From Hexactinellida sp. DTS-2022 (lineage: Eukaryota; Porifera; Hexactinellida): a DNA stretch of 64,000 nt. Each line of letters opens with the position of its first letter. The stretch's first letter is position 1. A program made the position numbers and the translations under genes. The notes under the pieces were generated by a model that saw only the letters and a list, made by a program, of their open reading frames with translations, was not told the DNA's origin and did no database searches. Below, one piece after another: positions 21,770 through 31,760 of the stretch. The stretch covers positions 3,038,001 through 3,102,000 of the forward strand of contig JAPNXP010000005.1 in the NCBI GenBank assembly GCA_028753945.1. Direction: 5' to 3'.

Positions 21770-23632
21770 GGGTATCGGACACTTTGTCGCCGGACAATTC
21801 GTCGAGGACACATCGTCGCCGGACATTTTGTCGCCTGGACTTTACTCGGGATATTTAATCAATTGAGAGTAAGCTAATTTCATTTGGTTGTTATTAATAG
21901 ATCACATTGACCAGAAACCAAATTAATTCCATTTTGAAGAAGTGTTTTGGATTCATAATAATAAACTGTTATCGGAACAACATACTTACAAGATTCCAAT
22001 ATTTTATGATCGATTTATATAAATACGCGTAAACAAGTTGATACATTAAATAACAATTTGTTCGTAATATCACATGCCTATACCTTTCAAAATTGAATTA
22101 CTCAAGACAGGTAAAATAAGGAGAAGGATTGCATTGAGGGATTTATCTATACTCTTAAATAGATGCTCCCCGCAATATCACATTGGGTATGAGAAATCGT
22201 GCAACCTGTAAAGCTCGCATATCTACAAATGATGCGAAAGTCTTCAAACCTACAAGCGCTGAAGATATACATTCGTCTCATACGCAAGGACCAAATACGT
22301 TCAGAATTGAAATGATTAAAGGTGTAACTAAAATGAAGGCTCGAGCGACTAATTCTGAAGAAAGTACAATATTGATATTGGCAAGTGGGATTGAAACAAT
22401 GACCGATTCAGTTGTTTCTAGTCTAGTTAAACTTGATTCGCTAAAATGGACAATCCGTCGTCAAAAATCTGAAAAGAAGATTTAAGTACCTCAACGTCTG
22501 CTGAAGATATAACTATCCCTGAAAAATTTCAGAATAACATTGAAAAGGAAAATCATTTCTATTATTTTATTCTGGGATTGGCGATATTAACAGAATCTTA
22601 GTATTCTCGTCAAATATTTAACTTTTGCGTGATTCGAGCAATTGGTTCGCAGATGCACATTCAGTGTTGTGTCAAGTCAATTCTTCCAACTCTACACCAT
22701 TCACTGCGAAAAAGATGGTTATATAATTTATAATACCCTATTTATATGTTCTTTAGGCAAATAAAAGGGAAACAACATATAGGAAACTCTTTAGATCTTT
22801 GATTGAGTCCCTAAACACATCTCATATAATGGTCGATTCTGAAAATCCTGAACACAATGCATTAGAAGAAAACTTCAATTCTACAATCGCCAAATTCAAG
22901 AAAAAGGATTAGTAAGAAAATATTTAGAAGATGAAGAATTCTCTCAATCTGGATGAAAATGTTACCAAGCCTTGCGTTCGTACCGGAAAATGATGTGATT
23001 GATTGTTTTTTGATACTCATGTAAGATTTTCTAGATTCAGCAATAGAAATCGCTGAATATTTCGAAGTTAATTACCTTGGTCAAAAGATTCTTAATCAGA
23101 CCCGAAGATTACCACCATTTCAATAAGGATATGGAATATGCTCATCGAGTCTCCTCTCAATTAGCAAGAACAAAGAACGCAATAGAAGGTTGGCATAATG
23201 CGTTCAAAGCAGGAATTAATTGCAATCATCCAGGGTAATCAAAGTTAATAATGCATTTACAAAGAAAACAATCACTACAGGAAACTATATTAGTCAAGAG
23301 GGATATTAGAACATCAAAATTCAAAACTTAGTTTAGTCTTGTCGAAAATTGTGAGAATAGAGAAACTCTCTCCAACTTAATAGGGACAGCGTGCAACTTT
23401 CAATTTTAAACTATTAACCAATTTCATATAATATACTTATTTATCTCTTTTAATAATACATAATATATTAAAATTTGTGGCCGTATAAATTTGCTCATCA
23501 ATTAAAGTTTCCGGAAAATTCTTATCGATTAATATCCCGACAAATGTACATGCGACAAAATGTCCGGCGACGAAATATCCAGGCGACGATGAGTTCGCGA
23601 CAAAATGTCCGGCGACAAAGTGTCCGCCATTC
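21770..23632 (+). mobile_element. MULE transposon with FLYWCH-type gene, 1.86 kb
   Basis: Ends GGGTATCGGACACTTTGTCG and, inverted, GAATGGCGGACACTTTGTCG. The terminal repeats of about 100 bp are iterations of a roughly 15-bp word (CGGACATTTTGTCGC). The flanks CTTGGAAGG (21761-21769) and CTTAGAAGG (23633-23641) form a 9-bp duplication with one mismatch, as for MULEs. The single gene inside is decayed. Confidence 0.85.
22183..23408 (+). pseudogene. MULE transposase with post-FLYWCH segment, decayed
   Basis: The first frame (22183-22485) reads RNRATCKARISTND, the end of a FLYWCH zinc finger, then a HSSHTQGP histidine pair. After stops come HIMVDSENPEHNALEENF near 22826-22885 and LARTKNAIEGWHNAFKAGIN near 23161-23220, the conserved NxxEGWHNxF block of MULE transposases. 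The tail is ENRETLSNLIGTACNFQF. Each block has a counterpart in the MULE gene at 48131-49518 (for example ARTTNNVEGWHNAF). Multiple stops make it inactive. Confidence 0.75.
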
Positions 23633-23734
23633 CTTAGAAGGTAGTAACAACTATGCACATGTATGTCCAAATCAACTTTTGACCCGTCCAGCTTCTGCAA
23701 TCAACTAGGAACATCTAAATAAATACAGCCGACT

Positions 23735-23900
23735 CCGTTTAATATGTTACAATAGTCCGAGGGTAGTTTAGCCCGATTAATCGGAGAAATCTATAAACCG
23801 TATATTTTGAGCCTAACTCTAATCCGCCCTATAGATTCTGTGAATTTTGCCCACATAAATCAGAAAATCGATTAGTTGGTGGCTCTATTAAGCGGCGTAT
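23735..23900. repeat. pogo-type MITE
   Basis: GACTCCGTTTAATATG at the left and CTCTATTAAGCGGCGTATAC at the right, with TAGCCCGATTAATCGGAG inside. Similar words occur at 26735-26880. Termini are degenerate. Confidence 0.45.
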
Positions 23901-24106
23901 ACAGTATACTGTATATATTTTGTGTGATATTGCTAATCTGAAGATGTCGAATCACCAATAACTTCCATATGGAAAATGTTGGTGTTCGAGTATATATGGC
24001 TGCATTTGGGCATTAAAAGCTCTATTAATATTCGGTTATTAAGTAAATTGAAAAGGTTAATAATTAACCACACATTTGTCATGGAATTTTATGAATCACG
24101 GCCTTC

Positions 24107-24185
24107 ACTACTAGAGTCATCGAGTCACTCATGACTCGTGACATAATTAAACGACTCGAGTCATCGAGTCACCTGACTCGGGAAC
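24107..24185. repeat. GAGTCATC-word repeat
   Basis: Iterated GAGTCATCGAGTCAC and ATGACTCG words in both orientations. The same type is found at 46185-46300 and 63583-63665. Probably a hAT-type MITE core. Confidence 0.5.
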
Positions 24186-24404
24186 AATAACAACGACAGA
24201 TTATGATAATATATTTCCTGCTCCAAGAATACACTTGCACTTATATTTTATTGAAGTAAATAATTATAATTAATTCAGTCTTTATTTGACTAATATAAAT
24301 GATTCCAATTTGTTTATTAGGGGCTATCGAGTGTGCGGAATTGAAATTTGGAAACAAAATTAATTTTATTTACTAATTATGACAAACAATTAAACTTAAT
24401 AAAT

Positions 24405-24756
24405 GTAAGATGACCTTGAAATTGGTGGTAAATTATTAATAATACAAGCGCGCTTCGCTTGCTAGGTCGCTTCGCGGCAGAACACAAAAACACACCAACC
24501 GTTTCGCGGTTGGTGTGTGGTTTGTAAATTTCTAACAATGATTCTACAGCGTAAATAGGCCGAATTAGTAAATTTAAATGTAAAATTTAGTCAATACGCC
24601 ATAATGAGATAATGAGTAAGCAAATTGGTGATGACCAACGTGTCTGGATTAATGTTATATTCTAATAAAATTTCAGATTTTATCTCTTAGAGGGCGGGAT
24701 TATGGCGATTAAGTGAATTTTCATGCTTCTCAAATGTGGCAATGACGTCATAACTT
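24405..24756 (-). repeat. Inverted partial copy of the 51.7-52.1 kb repeat
   Basis: Reverse complement matches 51745-52085, including AAAATTCACTTAATC, GACACGTTGGTCA, CACACACCAACCG and CGCGAAGCGACC. It contains the CGCTTCGCG block also seen at 1-180. It lacks the CACAGTG termini of the larger element. Confidence 0.8.
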
Positions 24757-24950
24757 GTCGAGGTGTGATAAATTTTCAGTGGAAACCTCAACTTCTTGTC
24801 GGGGGCCAAAAGATACCCCTATATGGCAAAAATCATATTTGAAAATCGTCCAGTTACTTCAATCAACTCAAAATAAATCAACTCAAATATATACACACAT
24901 ACACTATATACATACATATATACAGGTTTGTGTTTTAATAGTACTATTGT

Positions 24951-25097
24951 CATAGGCGCAAAGTACGGTGGTGCAGGTGGTGCAAGTGCCCACCGGCACT
25001 CAGCGATAGAAGTGCTGGTGGTGCTAGGTCCACCTGTACTTTGTATTGAGGTGCACCACTGGCACTTTTGGCCACAGGTCAAAAGTTTGCGCCTATG
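24951..25097. mobile_element. hAT-type MITE, 147 bp
   Basis: CATAGGCGCAAA and TTTGCGCCTATG are perfect inverted ends. The flanks ACTATTGT (24943-24950) and ACTATCGT (25098-25105) are an 8-bp duplication with one mismatch. The interior is GC-rich with GGTGGTGC and GGTGCACCAC words. A related CATAGGCG...CGCCTATG element is at 39026-39310. Confidence 0.85.
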
Positions 25098-25244
25098 ACT
25101 ATCGTTCAGTGGTTCCCAACAGAGTGCTGTTCGCTTTCTCTAGGGGTGCCGCAGACTAACCATTATACCAGTGGCGGCGGAAGCATTTCGATGTTGGTGC
25201 GAGCACTCCTCATTTAGGCCCAAATTTTGTCCAAATACTATGTA

Positions 25245-25658
25245 CAGTAGAACTCGGTTAGCACGTACTCGGCTTAAGACGTACTGTTTACTACAAATGA
25301 TTTTTCCTCCTATCTGATCCATTGTAAATGAATCGTTTAAATAACACATACTCGGATAAGAGGTACCAATTTCTATTCCCAAGTAAATAAAATGTATGTA
25401 TTTTAATTCGGTTAGTTCGTACTCTAGAAAAGTAACAGCAGAACTCAGTTATTATTTTGTTTAAGTGAGTAGATGACAACAAAAACACATTAATCATATC
25501 GTTAAGTATGTTATGACTTGTATACCATACATCGTATTCATATCATTGAAAAAGGCAGTATTTCGACTTGTTGATTATGCTTACGGATAAGACGTGCCTC
25601 GGTTAGTACGTATCTTTTCTTGTCTCCCAGGGTGGTACGTCTTAACCGAGTTCTACTG
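25245..25658. mobile_element. pogo-type MITE (CGTACT family)
   Basis: CAGTAGAACTCGGTTAGCAC at the left and the inverted CTTAACCGAGTTCTACTG at the right, with TA on both sides. The interior shares long segments with 16822-17090. About 414 bp, non-coding. Confidence 0.85.
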
Positions 25659-26000
25659 TAATGTAAATTAATATTCTTGTATTAATCAATTCAATATATT
25701 TCAAATTTTGTAATACAGGTTTTGTAATTCAGATTTGAAAATACACGAAACACACAGTAAATGTTCTAAATAGGTTTATACAATTACTAATATATCCATG
25801 ATCAATACAATTACAAATTCGCAAAGAATTGTGGCGGTTACTCTTCTTTGCGATAATTTAATTTAAAACATTCTAATGTGCCAAAATCATTTGTAAACAA
25901 AAATAGGCCCAAATAATATCTGCATAAGTGACTATTAATATAGTTAATATAGAGTTTACAGTATACTATACTTTAGGGGCACATCTGGAGTCGGGACCAG

Positions 26001-26716
26001 GGGCCTTATTCAGTAACAATCTTAAGTTTTTTCTTAACTATATATTCTTGAAATTATGAGAGAGGTTATCGAAATAATATTTGAATTACCAGCCTAAAGG
26101 TTCGCAATACCTAAAACGCCTAACGCCTAGGAGCATAAATTTTGTTCGATTTCTCAAAATTTATTCAGAGTTATGCCACCATTTAACTTAAGCATGACGT
26201 CTTATTCTTAGAATTTTTCTTAACTCATTTTTATACAAAATTGCACCTTGTTTGTTAGATTTACAGATAATTTGGTATTTTGGTTGGATACGAATCTAAC
26301 CCCTAATTGAAATGCCCATCTAACACGGTTGCCGTGGGAATGGAATTTCCATTCCCATTCCCATCCCATTCCCATGGGGATCCACATAAGGAATCCCATA
26401 GGGGAGTAAAATATCATACGTATAAATAAAAAAACTATTTAATTACTAAAGCAGATTCGTATCAATAGTAAAGCCTATATTAATTAAGGATGGCCTAATG
26501 AAACCATATTCGAATATCCCATGGGGATCCCCACAGGGGAAAATCTGATTCCCATTCCCATCCCATTCCCATGGGTATGGGGATCCCCATGGGAATTCCC
26601 ATACCCACGGCAACTCTGCCATATAAGCAGGCTTCTTGGATTTCTATTAATTTCTCCTAGAATTTGCATAAATATTAGCTAAGAAAAAAGTTAAGAATTG
26701 TTAGTGAATAAGGCGC
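26001..26716. mobile_element. PIF/Harbinger MITE with nested CCCATTCC-word MITE
   Basis: Ends GGGCCTTATTCAGTAACAAT and, inverted, GCGCCTTATTCACTAACAAT, flanked by CAG on both sides (25998-26000, 26717-26719), a 3-bp duplication. It is related to the terminus at 2926. Inside (about 26325-26610) lies a second element, GTTGCCGTGGG...CCCACGGCAAC, made of CCCATTCCCATCCC words. The short frames over these words are not genes. Confidence 0.8.
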
Positions 26717-26734
26717 CAGGCCATTTTGAGCCGA

Positions 26735-26880
26735 TTAAGCTGAATAAAGGTGTTGGCCCGATTAACCGGAGTAATTTAACACAATTTAAATGATTCTATT
26801 TCTAGCCAAGTGACCCGATTAGTCAGGATATCCGAAAAACCAGTTGCTCTATTAAGCGGAGTCTACTGTATCTATTAAAC
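26735..26880. repeat. pogo-type MITE remnant
   Basis: GCCCGATTAACCGGAG inside and CTATTAAGCGGAGTCTACTG at the right end, a common pogo/Tigger-type terminus followed by TA. The left end is degenerate. Confidence 0.5.
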
Positions 26881-27047
26881 CCAAATAGAACATCTGAAAA
26901 TTATGATCACTGATGTTATAAATGCAGTTGATGACCTTAAAAATAGTTAGGCCAAAATCTTCAGAGAAAATATAGGTGCTCTCATGCTCGCAGTGCTCGT
27001 AGTACTTACGCCTCCAATGCATTATACATACTTGCTTACAGAGTAGT

Positions 27048-27099
27048 AAATTGGTAAACTTTAGATCCTTTTAGTAAAGGATCTAAAGTTTACCAATTT
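27048..27099. other. Perfect 24-bp hairpin with 4-nt loop
   Basis: AAATTGGTAAACTTTAGATC continuing to CCTTT (27048-27071) is the exact reverse complement of 27076-27099, with loop TAGT. There is no mismatch. I see no T-run or known signal next to it. Confidence 0.9.
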
Positions 27100-27291
27100 A
27101 ACTGTAGGATACATTCAATTAGTCTTATATTATTATACTATTTAGTTCTTACATTTCTAATACTAGCATTAACCTGTCTGCCTCAAACTCAGATTTGGGG
27201 TGCCCTGAAACGAATACGTTGTAAAAGGGTGACGCCAGGACAAAAAGTTTGGGAACCACTGGTATATATACGTATATATATATATATTTAT

Positions 27292-27703
27292 GTTAGGAAG
27301 ATGTTGGCGATTGGAAGATGTTGGCTAAACGCCAACTTCTACCGCGGAAGATGTTCGTCGGGGAATTTGTATGGCTTTCTTCAGCAATAACGAGGTTCAG
27401 TTAACCGTAGCACTGATAAGGTTTCCAGTTATGTAGCATTGATAAGGTTTCTATTAACGTTTGCAGTAATAAGGATTCCACAAATAAGAACGCCAACATC
27501 TTCCGTATTGGAAGATGTTGACGTTTACAAAATTTTATTTGTGGAAGTCTTATTACTGCAAATTCTACCGGAAACCTTATCACTGCTACATAACAGGAAA
27601 CCTTACCAGTGTTGTGGTTAACTAAAACCTCATTAGTGCTGACGAAAACCATACAAATTATCCGAGCCACCATCTTCCAATCGCCGACATCTACCGTAAC
27701 ATA
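27292..27703. mobile_element. Foldback MITE in a TA-rich site
   Basis: Arms of about 200 bp (27292-27497 and 27505-27703) are imperfect reverse complements centred near 27503: GGAAGATGTTGGCGATTGGA against the inverted TCCAATCGCCGACATC end. Each arm ends in (TA)n tracts. The facing frames 27401-27673 and 27439-27621 are mirror products of the arms, not genes. Confidence 0.8.
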
Positions 27704-27704
27704 T

Positions 27705-28298
27705 ATATATATGTATATATATATATCAAAAAGTCAGATATATATTTGTATTTTAACTGCATAGACTTTCGACAATATTAAGTGTTATTAAAATTTTCTT
27801 TTTCTAGTCGATTGATAATCGTATTGAGGCTGTTAATAGATAAAGTTGTTTACTCCGGGCAGCGGTAATAAATTTTAAAACTTGCTACATTGGGAGGGCG
27901 ATTTTTCGGTGGGGGGGGGGGGTCTAAATATATATATAAATGCGGTATTTTAATTATAAAGTCACATTATATTTATTATTACTGGCTGGCCGTCGCGCCC
28001 GCACGCCCGACGGTGAAAGTTAAATATTAGGGGCCGTTCACAAGAGTTACGTTACGCAATATTACAGAATATAGACATCCCCTCCCTATGTAAAGCTATT
28101 TTGGCTATTTTAAAGGATGGTCACCATAGCCGCAGGATCCGGTAGGGAACTTGGTAGGGCGATGGCCTTACCAATAATTTACAGGGGTAGTATTGTCCAA
28201 TAATATAATGCAAATTGTGCCAAAAGACCTCACTAGGTTCAATACTTCAGGTTATAACATCGCACACCCCGGAGATTCACGGGTTATATTACATGGTT
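27705..28298. other. Mixed debris, nothing delimited
   Basis: Contains a G14 tract (27910-27923), a GC-rich patch (27985-28015) and GGGGCCGTTCACAAGAGTTA (28030), which resembles a MITE left end with no partner. Confidence 0.3.
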
Positions 28299-28568
28299 CA
28301 GGGTGTCATACAGAGGGGGGGGGCCTGGGATTCCCCACCCCCAGGAAAGATGCCCCCATCCCAGGAATTGCTTAACTTTTGCCTCATAAAGGAAAATGTA
28401 ATTGCTAATATAAACAGGATTAAAGCATAGAATGATTATGCCAACTACGTAAATAGTACATTAATTTTGGCCTATACATGTATATGCTGCTCCTTTATCC
28501 AAGGGAACAGTATGTTTCTAGGAAATTTCCCCCCCCCCCCCTAGGAAAAATTTCTGTGTCAAACCCTG
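28299..28568. mobile_element. CAGGGTGTC-ended MITE
   Basis: CAGGGTGTCATACAG at the left and CTGTGTCAAACCCTG at the right are inverted. TGGTT flanks both sides. The interior has homopolymer G and C runs and facing CCCAGGAA-type words. The superfamily is uncertain; hAT by terminus. Confidence 0.55.
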
Positions 28569-28689
28569 TGGTTTATTTGTTAAATTATTTTAGAAGGTAA
28601 TATTACCTGTCTCCGAAATTTAGTTTAGATAATTATCCTTACTGGTCGGCAGTAATATCATGACTAGTTTATAAATTGCGCTGAAATTA

Positions 28690-28990
28690 ATATTGAAATG
28701 GAACGAATACTTTCGAATATTCGTTCCTTTTGATGAGCATTAAATCAAGTTCATGACCCAAAATTCAGTAGAAAATAGATTTGTTAATGTTAGAATAATT
28801 TTATTACTTTCACTTCAAAATGTTCGTTATTTACAAAGTGAAGTGCCTTTGTATTATATTCGTTTCTGCCCAAGTTATTATGATTCACCTCATCCCTTAC
28901 GAACTGTGAATATTATACAGCAGAATAGCCCTTTATGGCCACCTCAATATTCAGAGCCACTGTTCATAGTCCCGATATCATTCATAGTAA
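28690..28990. repeat. Partial copy of the CGAATATTCG hAT MITE
   Basis: GAACGAATACTTTCGAATATTCGTTC and then GATGAGCATTAAATCAAG-like sequence match 50350-50450. The right end is lost. The frame 28753-29010 lies in it and is not a gene. Confidence 0.6.
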
Positions 28991-28991
28991 G

Positions 28992-29092
28992 GGTTTCATT
29001 TAGACATTGACTCAAGGGATGGCAAAATGATGGTTTTCCGGAATAAGGGATGGCGAGGATGTGACCGCGCGCGGAGGCACGCTGTAAGGTAG
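28992..29092. repeat. GGGTTTCATTT...GGGATGGC repeat copy
   Basis: GGATGGCAAAATGATGG, GGAATAAGGGATGGCGA and GCGGAGGCACGCTGTAA match the MITE at 44579-44686 in the same order. Confidence 0.65.
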
Positions 29093-29099
29093 GGATTGC

Positions 29100-29215
29100 A
29101 AGGGATGTTTCCCCGAACAATATTTCTTTGGGAAACTGTTGCTCAACATAATTTCCTAGAGAATACTGTTTCCCAGAACAATGTCACCTGGGTACATTGA
29201 TAGTTTCAACTGATT
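29100..29215. repeat. Possible MULE-type end
   Basis: Iterated units such as GTTTCCCCGAACAATATTTC, GGGAAACTG and GTTTCCCAGAACAATG. They are similar in style to the MULE ends in this window, but no partner is visible. Confidence 0.3.
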
Positions 29216-29342
29216 AAGCGGAAAATCAAATTAACCGAAATTAAACTATACAAGTAATTGTCCCCGTTTCACATGGATTATTTAATTAATGTTCTACAAA
29301 CTATATGTAGGTATAATTATTGGGAAAATTGCAAATATACTC

Positions 29343-29472
29343 AACAATACTTAACTAATTTGCAAATATACTCAAGTTTTTTCAAATCTACTCAAGTTTT
29401 ATTGGATTATTCCAAATATACTCTAGTTTTATTGGATTATTCCAAATATGCTCAAGTTTTATTGGATTATTG
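29343..29472. repeat. 30-bp tandem repeat
   Basis: About three full copies of CCAAATATACTCTAGTTTTA plus TTGGATTATT (from about 29383), preceded by shorter variants. The 71-codon frame over it is a by-product. Confidence 0.85.
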
Positions 29473-29479
29473 AAACTAG

Positions 29480-29985
29480 TATGGTGCTCCAACCACAAAT
29501 ATTCATTAGTACAAGCTGCTCGTCTGCTCTACGCGCGTCCTTACAACTTGTACTCGGACCTGCGGCCCTCGCTTGAATTTCAAGGATGTTCCTTTTCAAA
29601 TTAAATGTCGTTCCTATTTATATCCGTGTATCCTTGCTCAGGGGCTTCCTAGGGTTGAGGGGCCCATGCGGGATTCCATTCAGAAGGGGCCTTTGTGCAC
29701 TGGTAGGTTACGCGTCATTCGGGTCCTCCGTCCCCATGGACCCCTTGCCTACTAAAATCACCGCCTTCTACTGTACCCAAAAAACGCAGCTTGGTAATAC
29801 AATCGTTTTGCCAGTAATAATTGTAGCCTAAAATAATGTAGGCTGCAATCAAGCATCGTTCACATTAAGACACTAGATCTAATATTACCCGATTTAATTA
29901 ACAGTTAAGTTGGTATTTACTTACAAATATACTAATACGCTACAAGTAAGCAATTAAAGGGACGTTCTAAAATATCTAATAGTGA
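29480..29985. other. GC-richer patch without assignable function
   Basis: 29520-29760 is unusually GC-rich for the window and keeps two overlapping plus-strand frames open. Neither translation shows a motif. It might be transposon-derived coding debris like the neighbouring hAT piece. Confidence 0.25.
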
Positions 29986-29999
29986 GAAGAGTTGCTCAG

Positions 30000-30945
30000 C
30001 CAACAAATTTACCTAAATATCATTGCAGCAGCAAGTTACGCAACAGCTTCGAGGTCCGAGCGTAGTCGCCTATGAGTTCATCGAGAGGCACGTCCATGAG
30101 GATGTCCGCGTTGGCATAGCAGAGTAGTATCTCCCTCGTGTGGTCCTGGGTCATTTTGATTTCTGAGTCTGGACTTCACGTACTTTAGGCCAGACCAAAA
30201 CTTTAGCATTCATTTATATCGACACAAATGCTCAGAATGTGGTGGTAGACGATTAACACATTTTAGAACGCAGCATTTCCCGTGGCCGTGTTAGCCCGCT
30301 TGAACAGTACATACTGGAAGGTACACGGGAGAAACAGGTGAGTGAAGTGGCCTCTCTTCCTGTGCACACCAGTCCTGTATCTTTCGTGGACGGGTATCAT
30401 ACCACAGACCAGCAGCTGCCTGGTGGAGGCTCCGGCCTATTCTTTGAAGAACAAATCGACGGCGGTATTGTGCTCATCGCTGGTCTCGTTGATGTTGATG
30501 ACGTGATGAAACTTCCCGGTCACGTCGAGGAGTTGGCCGCGGACGAGGTTTGACTCAGGTTCGTGCCAAAGCAGATACACACGCTGCAGAACAACAGCTG
30601 GCGGTTGTTATCGTAGCTTAGCCAGGACCGCTTGCAGCCTTCCTCCGCATCGTCGCCACTGAGGTAATTGCGGGTAACCGTCACCTTGACATTCGGTGGT
30701 TGAATGGGATGCACACCCGAAATGAACCTCAGCTCTAGTCCACCAAGAGGCCTAAGCCATGGGTCCAAATCTTTCTCATGAGGGTGTTCATTAAGCTCCT
30801 CCACATACCTGGCAACCTCCAGCATAGGGCACTGTGGCACAGGGAAGGCTGGACAGTCGAGACATCGCCAGTTTCTGGTCATCCATCGATCTGCGGATGA
30901 GGGAATTCGGGAAGTACTTGTTCTTCTTGGTGAGCGGAGCAACAT
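30000..30945 (-). pseudogene. hAT transposase N-terminal part (TTF-type zinc finger, ZMYM1-like)
   Basis: The minus-strand frame from 30945 reads RFISGVHPIQPP, DDAEEGCKRSWLSYDNNRQ and LLFCSVCICFG, the C-x..W..Y-x..CxxC pattern of the TTF zinc finger at the start of DUF4371-type hAT transposases. Downstream minus-strand frames give FHHVININETSDEHNTAVD and, near 30150-30010, HTREILLCYANADILMDV. GC content is higher than the surroundings, suggesting different ancestry. The catalytic domain is not seen. Confidence 0.55.
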
Positions 30946-31090
30946 GGTTAAGAGTGAGAGATACGAGAGGCGTTGGGTTGGTATCCATGGCAGTATCAGA
31001 ATCAGAAGTATATAACTTTAACGAAAGCCAAGGAGGGATCGTAAAACTCTTTCTGGATTTCTAACCAGGATGCCTCACTCAATCATACTA

Positions 31091-31256
31091 CAGTCTGTTC
31101 TCTCTAATTGTCCACTTCTCTAATAGTCCACTTTTCTAATAATCCACTTATTTACTTGTCCAAATCAACTATTTATATATTTGTAATAGTCGATTTTCTC
31201 TAATAGTCCACTTTGGGCCAATTTCCCACTGGTGGACTATTATAGAGAACTGTGTG
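31091..31256. mobile_element. pogo-type MITE, 166 bp
   Basis: CAGTCTGTTCTCTCTAATTG at the left and TAGAGAACTGTGTG at the right, TA on both sides. AATAGTCCACTT words occur in both orientations. The full copy here shows that 53363-53420 and 63440-63540 are two halves of one relative. Confidence 0.8.
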
Positions 31257-31259
31257 TAG

Positions 31260-31755
31260 TCAGGAAAGTTTTGATACTATATCCTCCATCGTCTGTGAAC
31301 ATTTTTGTTCTAGATCCTACTCATCAGAATATTCTGAGGATTCGACAATTGAAAAAAGAGGGGGGAAAGGAAATTCCACTTTGATGCCCCTAGAAATCGT
31401 CAGTGTTTCTAATTGCAGATTATCTGCCAACTTTGCCGTTTCGATTGGAAATCTTTGAGATGGGTAGAAAATTATTGTCCTAAACAATTAATAAGAACAA
31501 TTTCATAGGATACTCCAAGTATATCCGCTACTCCATAGAATCTTAGATCTTTCCACAGCTTAGCGCAGATGCTCGTGAGAATTTAGCTTTAGAAATATCA
31601 AAATGTCAGTATATTATATGTGAATATCACGGGTGGATTAAATGGCTTAAAGTCTGTATTTTGTATTTCAACTAAAAACTTAAAGAAATGACACAAAAAC
31701 CTGGGAAATGTAACATTCCAATGTAATAGGAATTGCTACTGATGGTTAGACATAT
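31260..31755. other. No feature recognised
   Basis: Moderately AT-rich. A plus-strand frame at 31252-31458 is open but has no recognisable motif. Confidence 0.25.
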
Positions 31756-31760
31756 GTTAG

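Larger units (their letters stand above)
25108..27272. repeat. Pair of CAGTGGTTCCCAAC hAT-type ends
   Basis: CAGTGGTTCCCAACAGAG at 25108 and TTTGGGAACCACTG ending at 27272 face each other, each next to a GGGTGCC word. No shared duplication, so they may be ends of one old element filled with later insertions, or of two. Confidence 0.35.

Noticed and set aside
25108-27272. One complete 2.2-kb hAT element between facing CAGTGGTTCCCAAC ends
   Set aside because: The flanks show no common 8-bp duplication, so the ends may belong to different insertions. Listed only as a pair of ends.
29573-29831. GC-richer frames as a transferred bacterial gene
   Set aside because: No motif, no ribosome-binding or operon context, and too short to judge.
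30338-30553. Plus-strand frame of 71 codons in GC-richer DNA
   Set aside because: It is antisense to the hAT fragment on the minus strand, whose motifs are recognisable.
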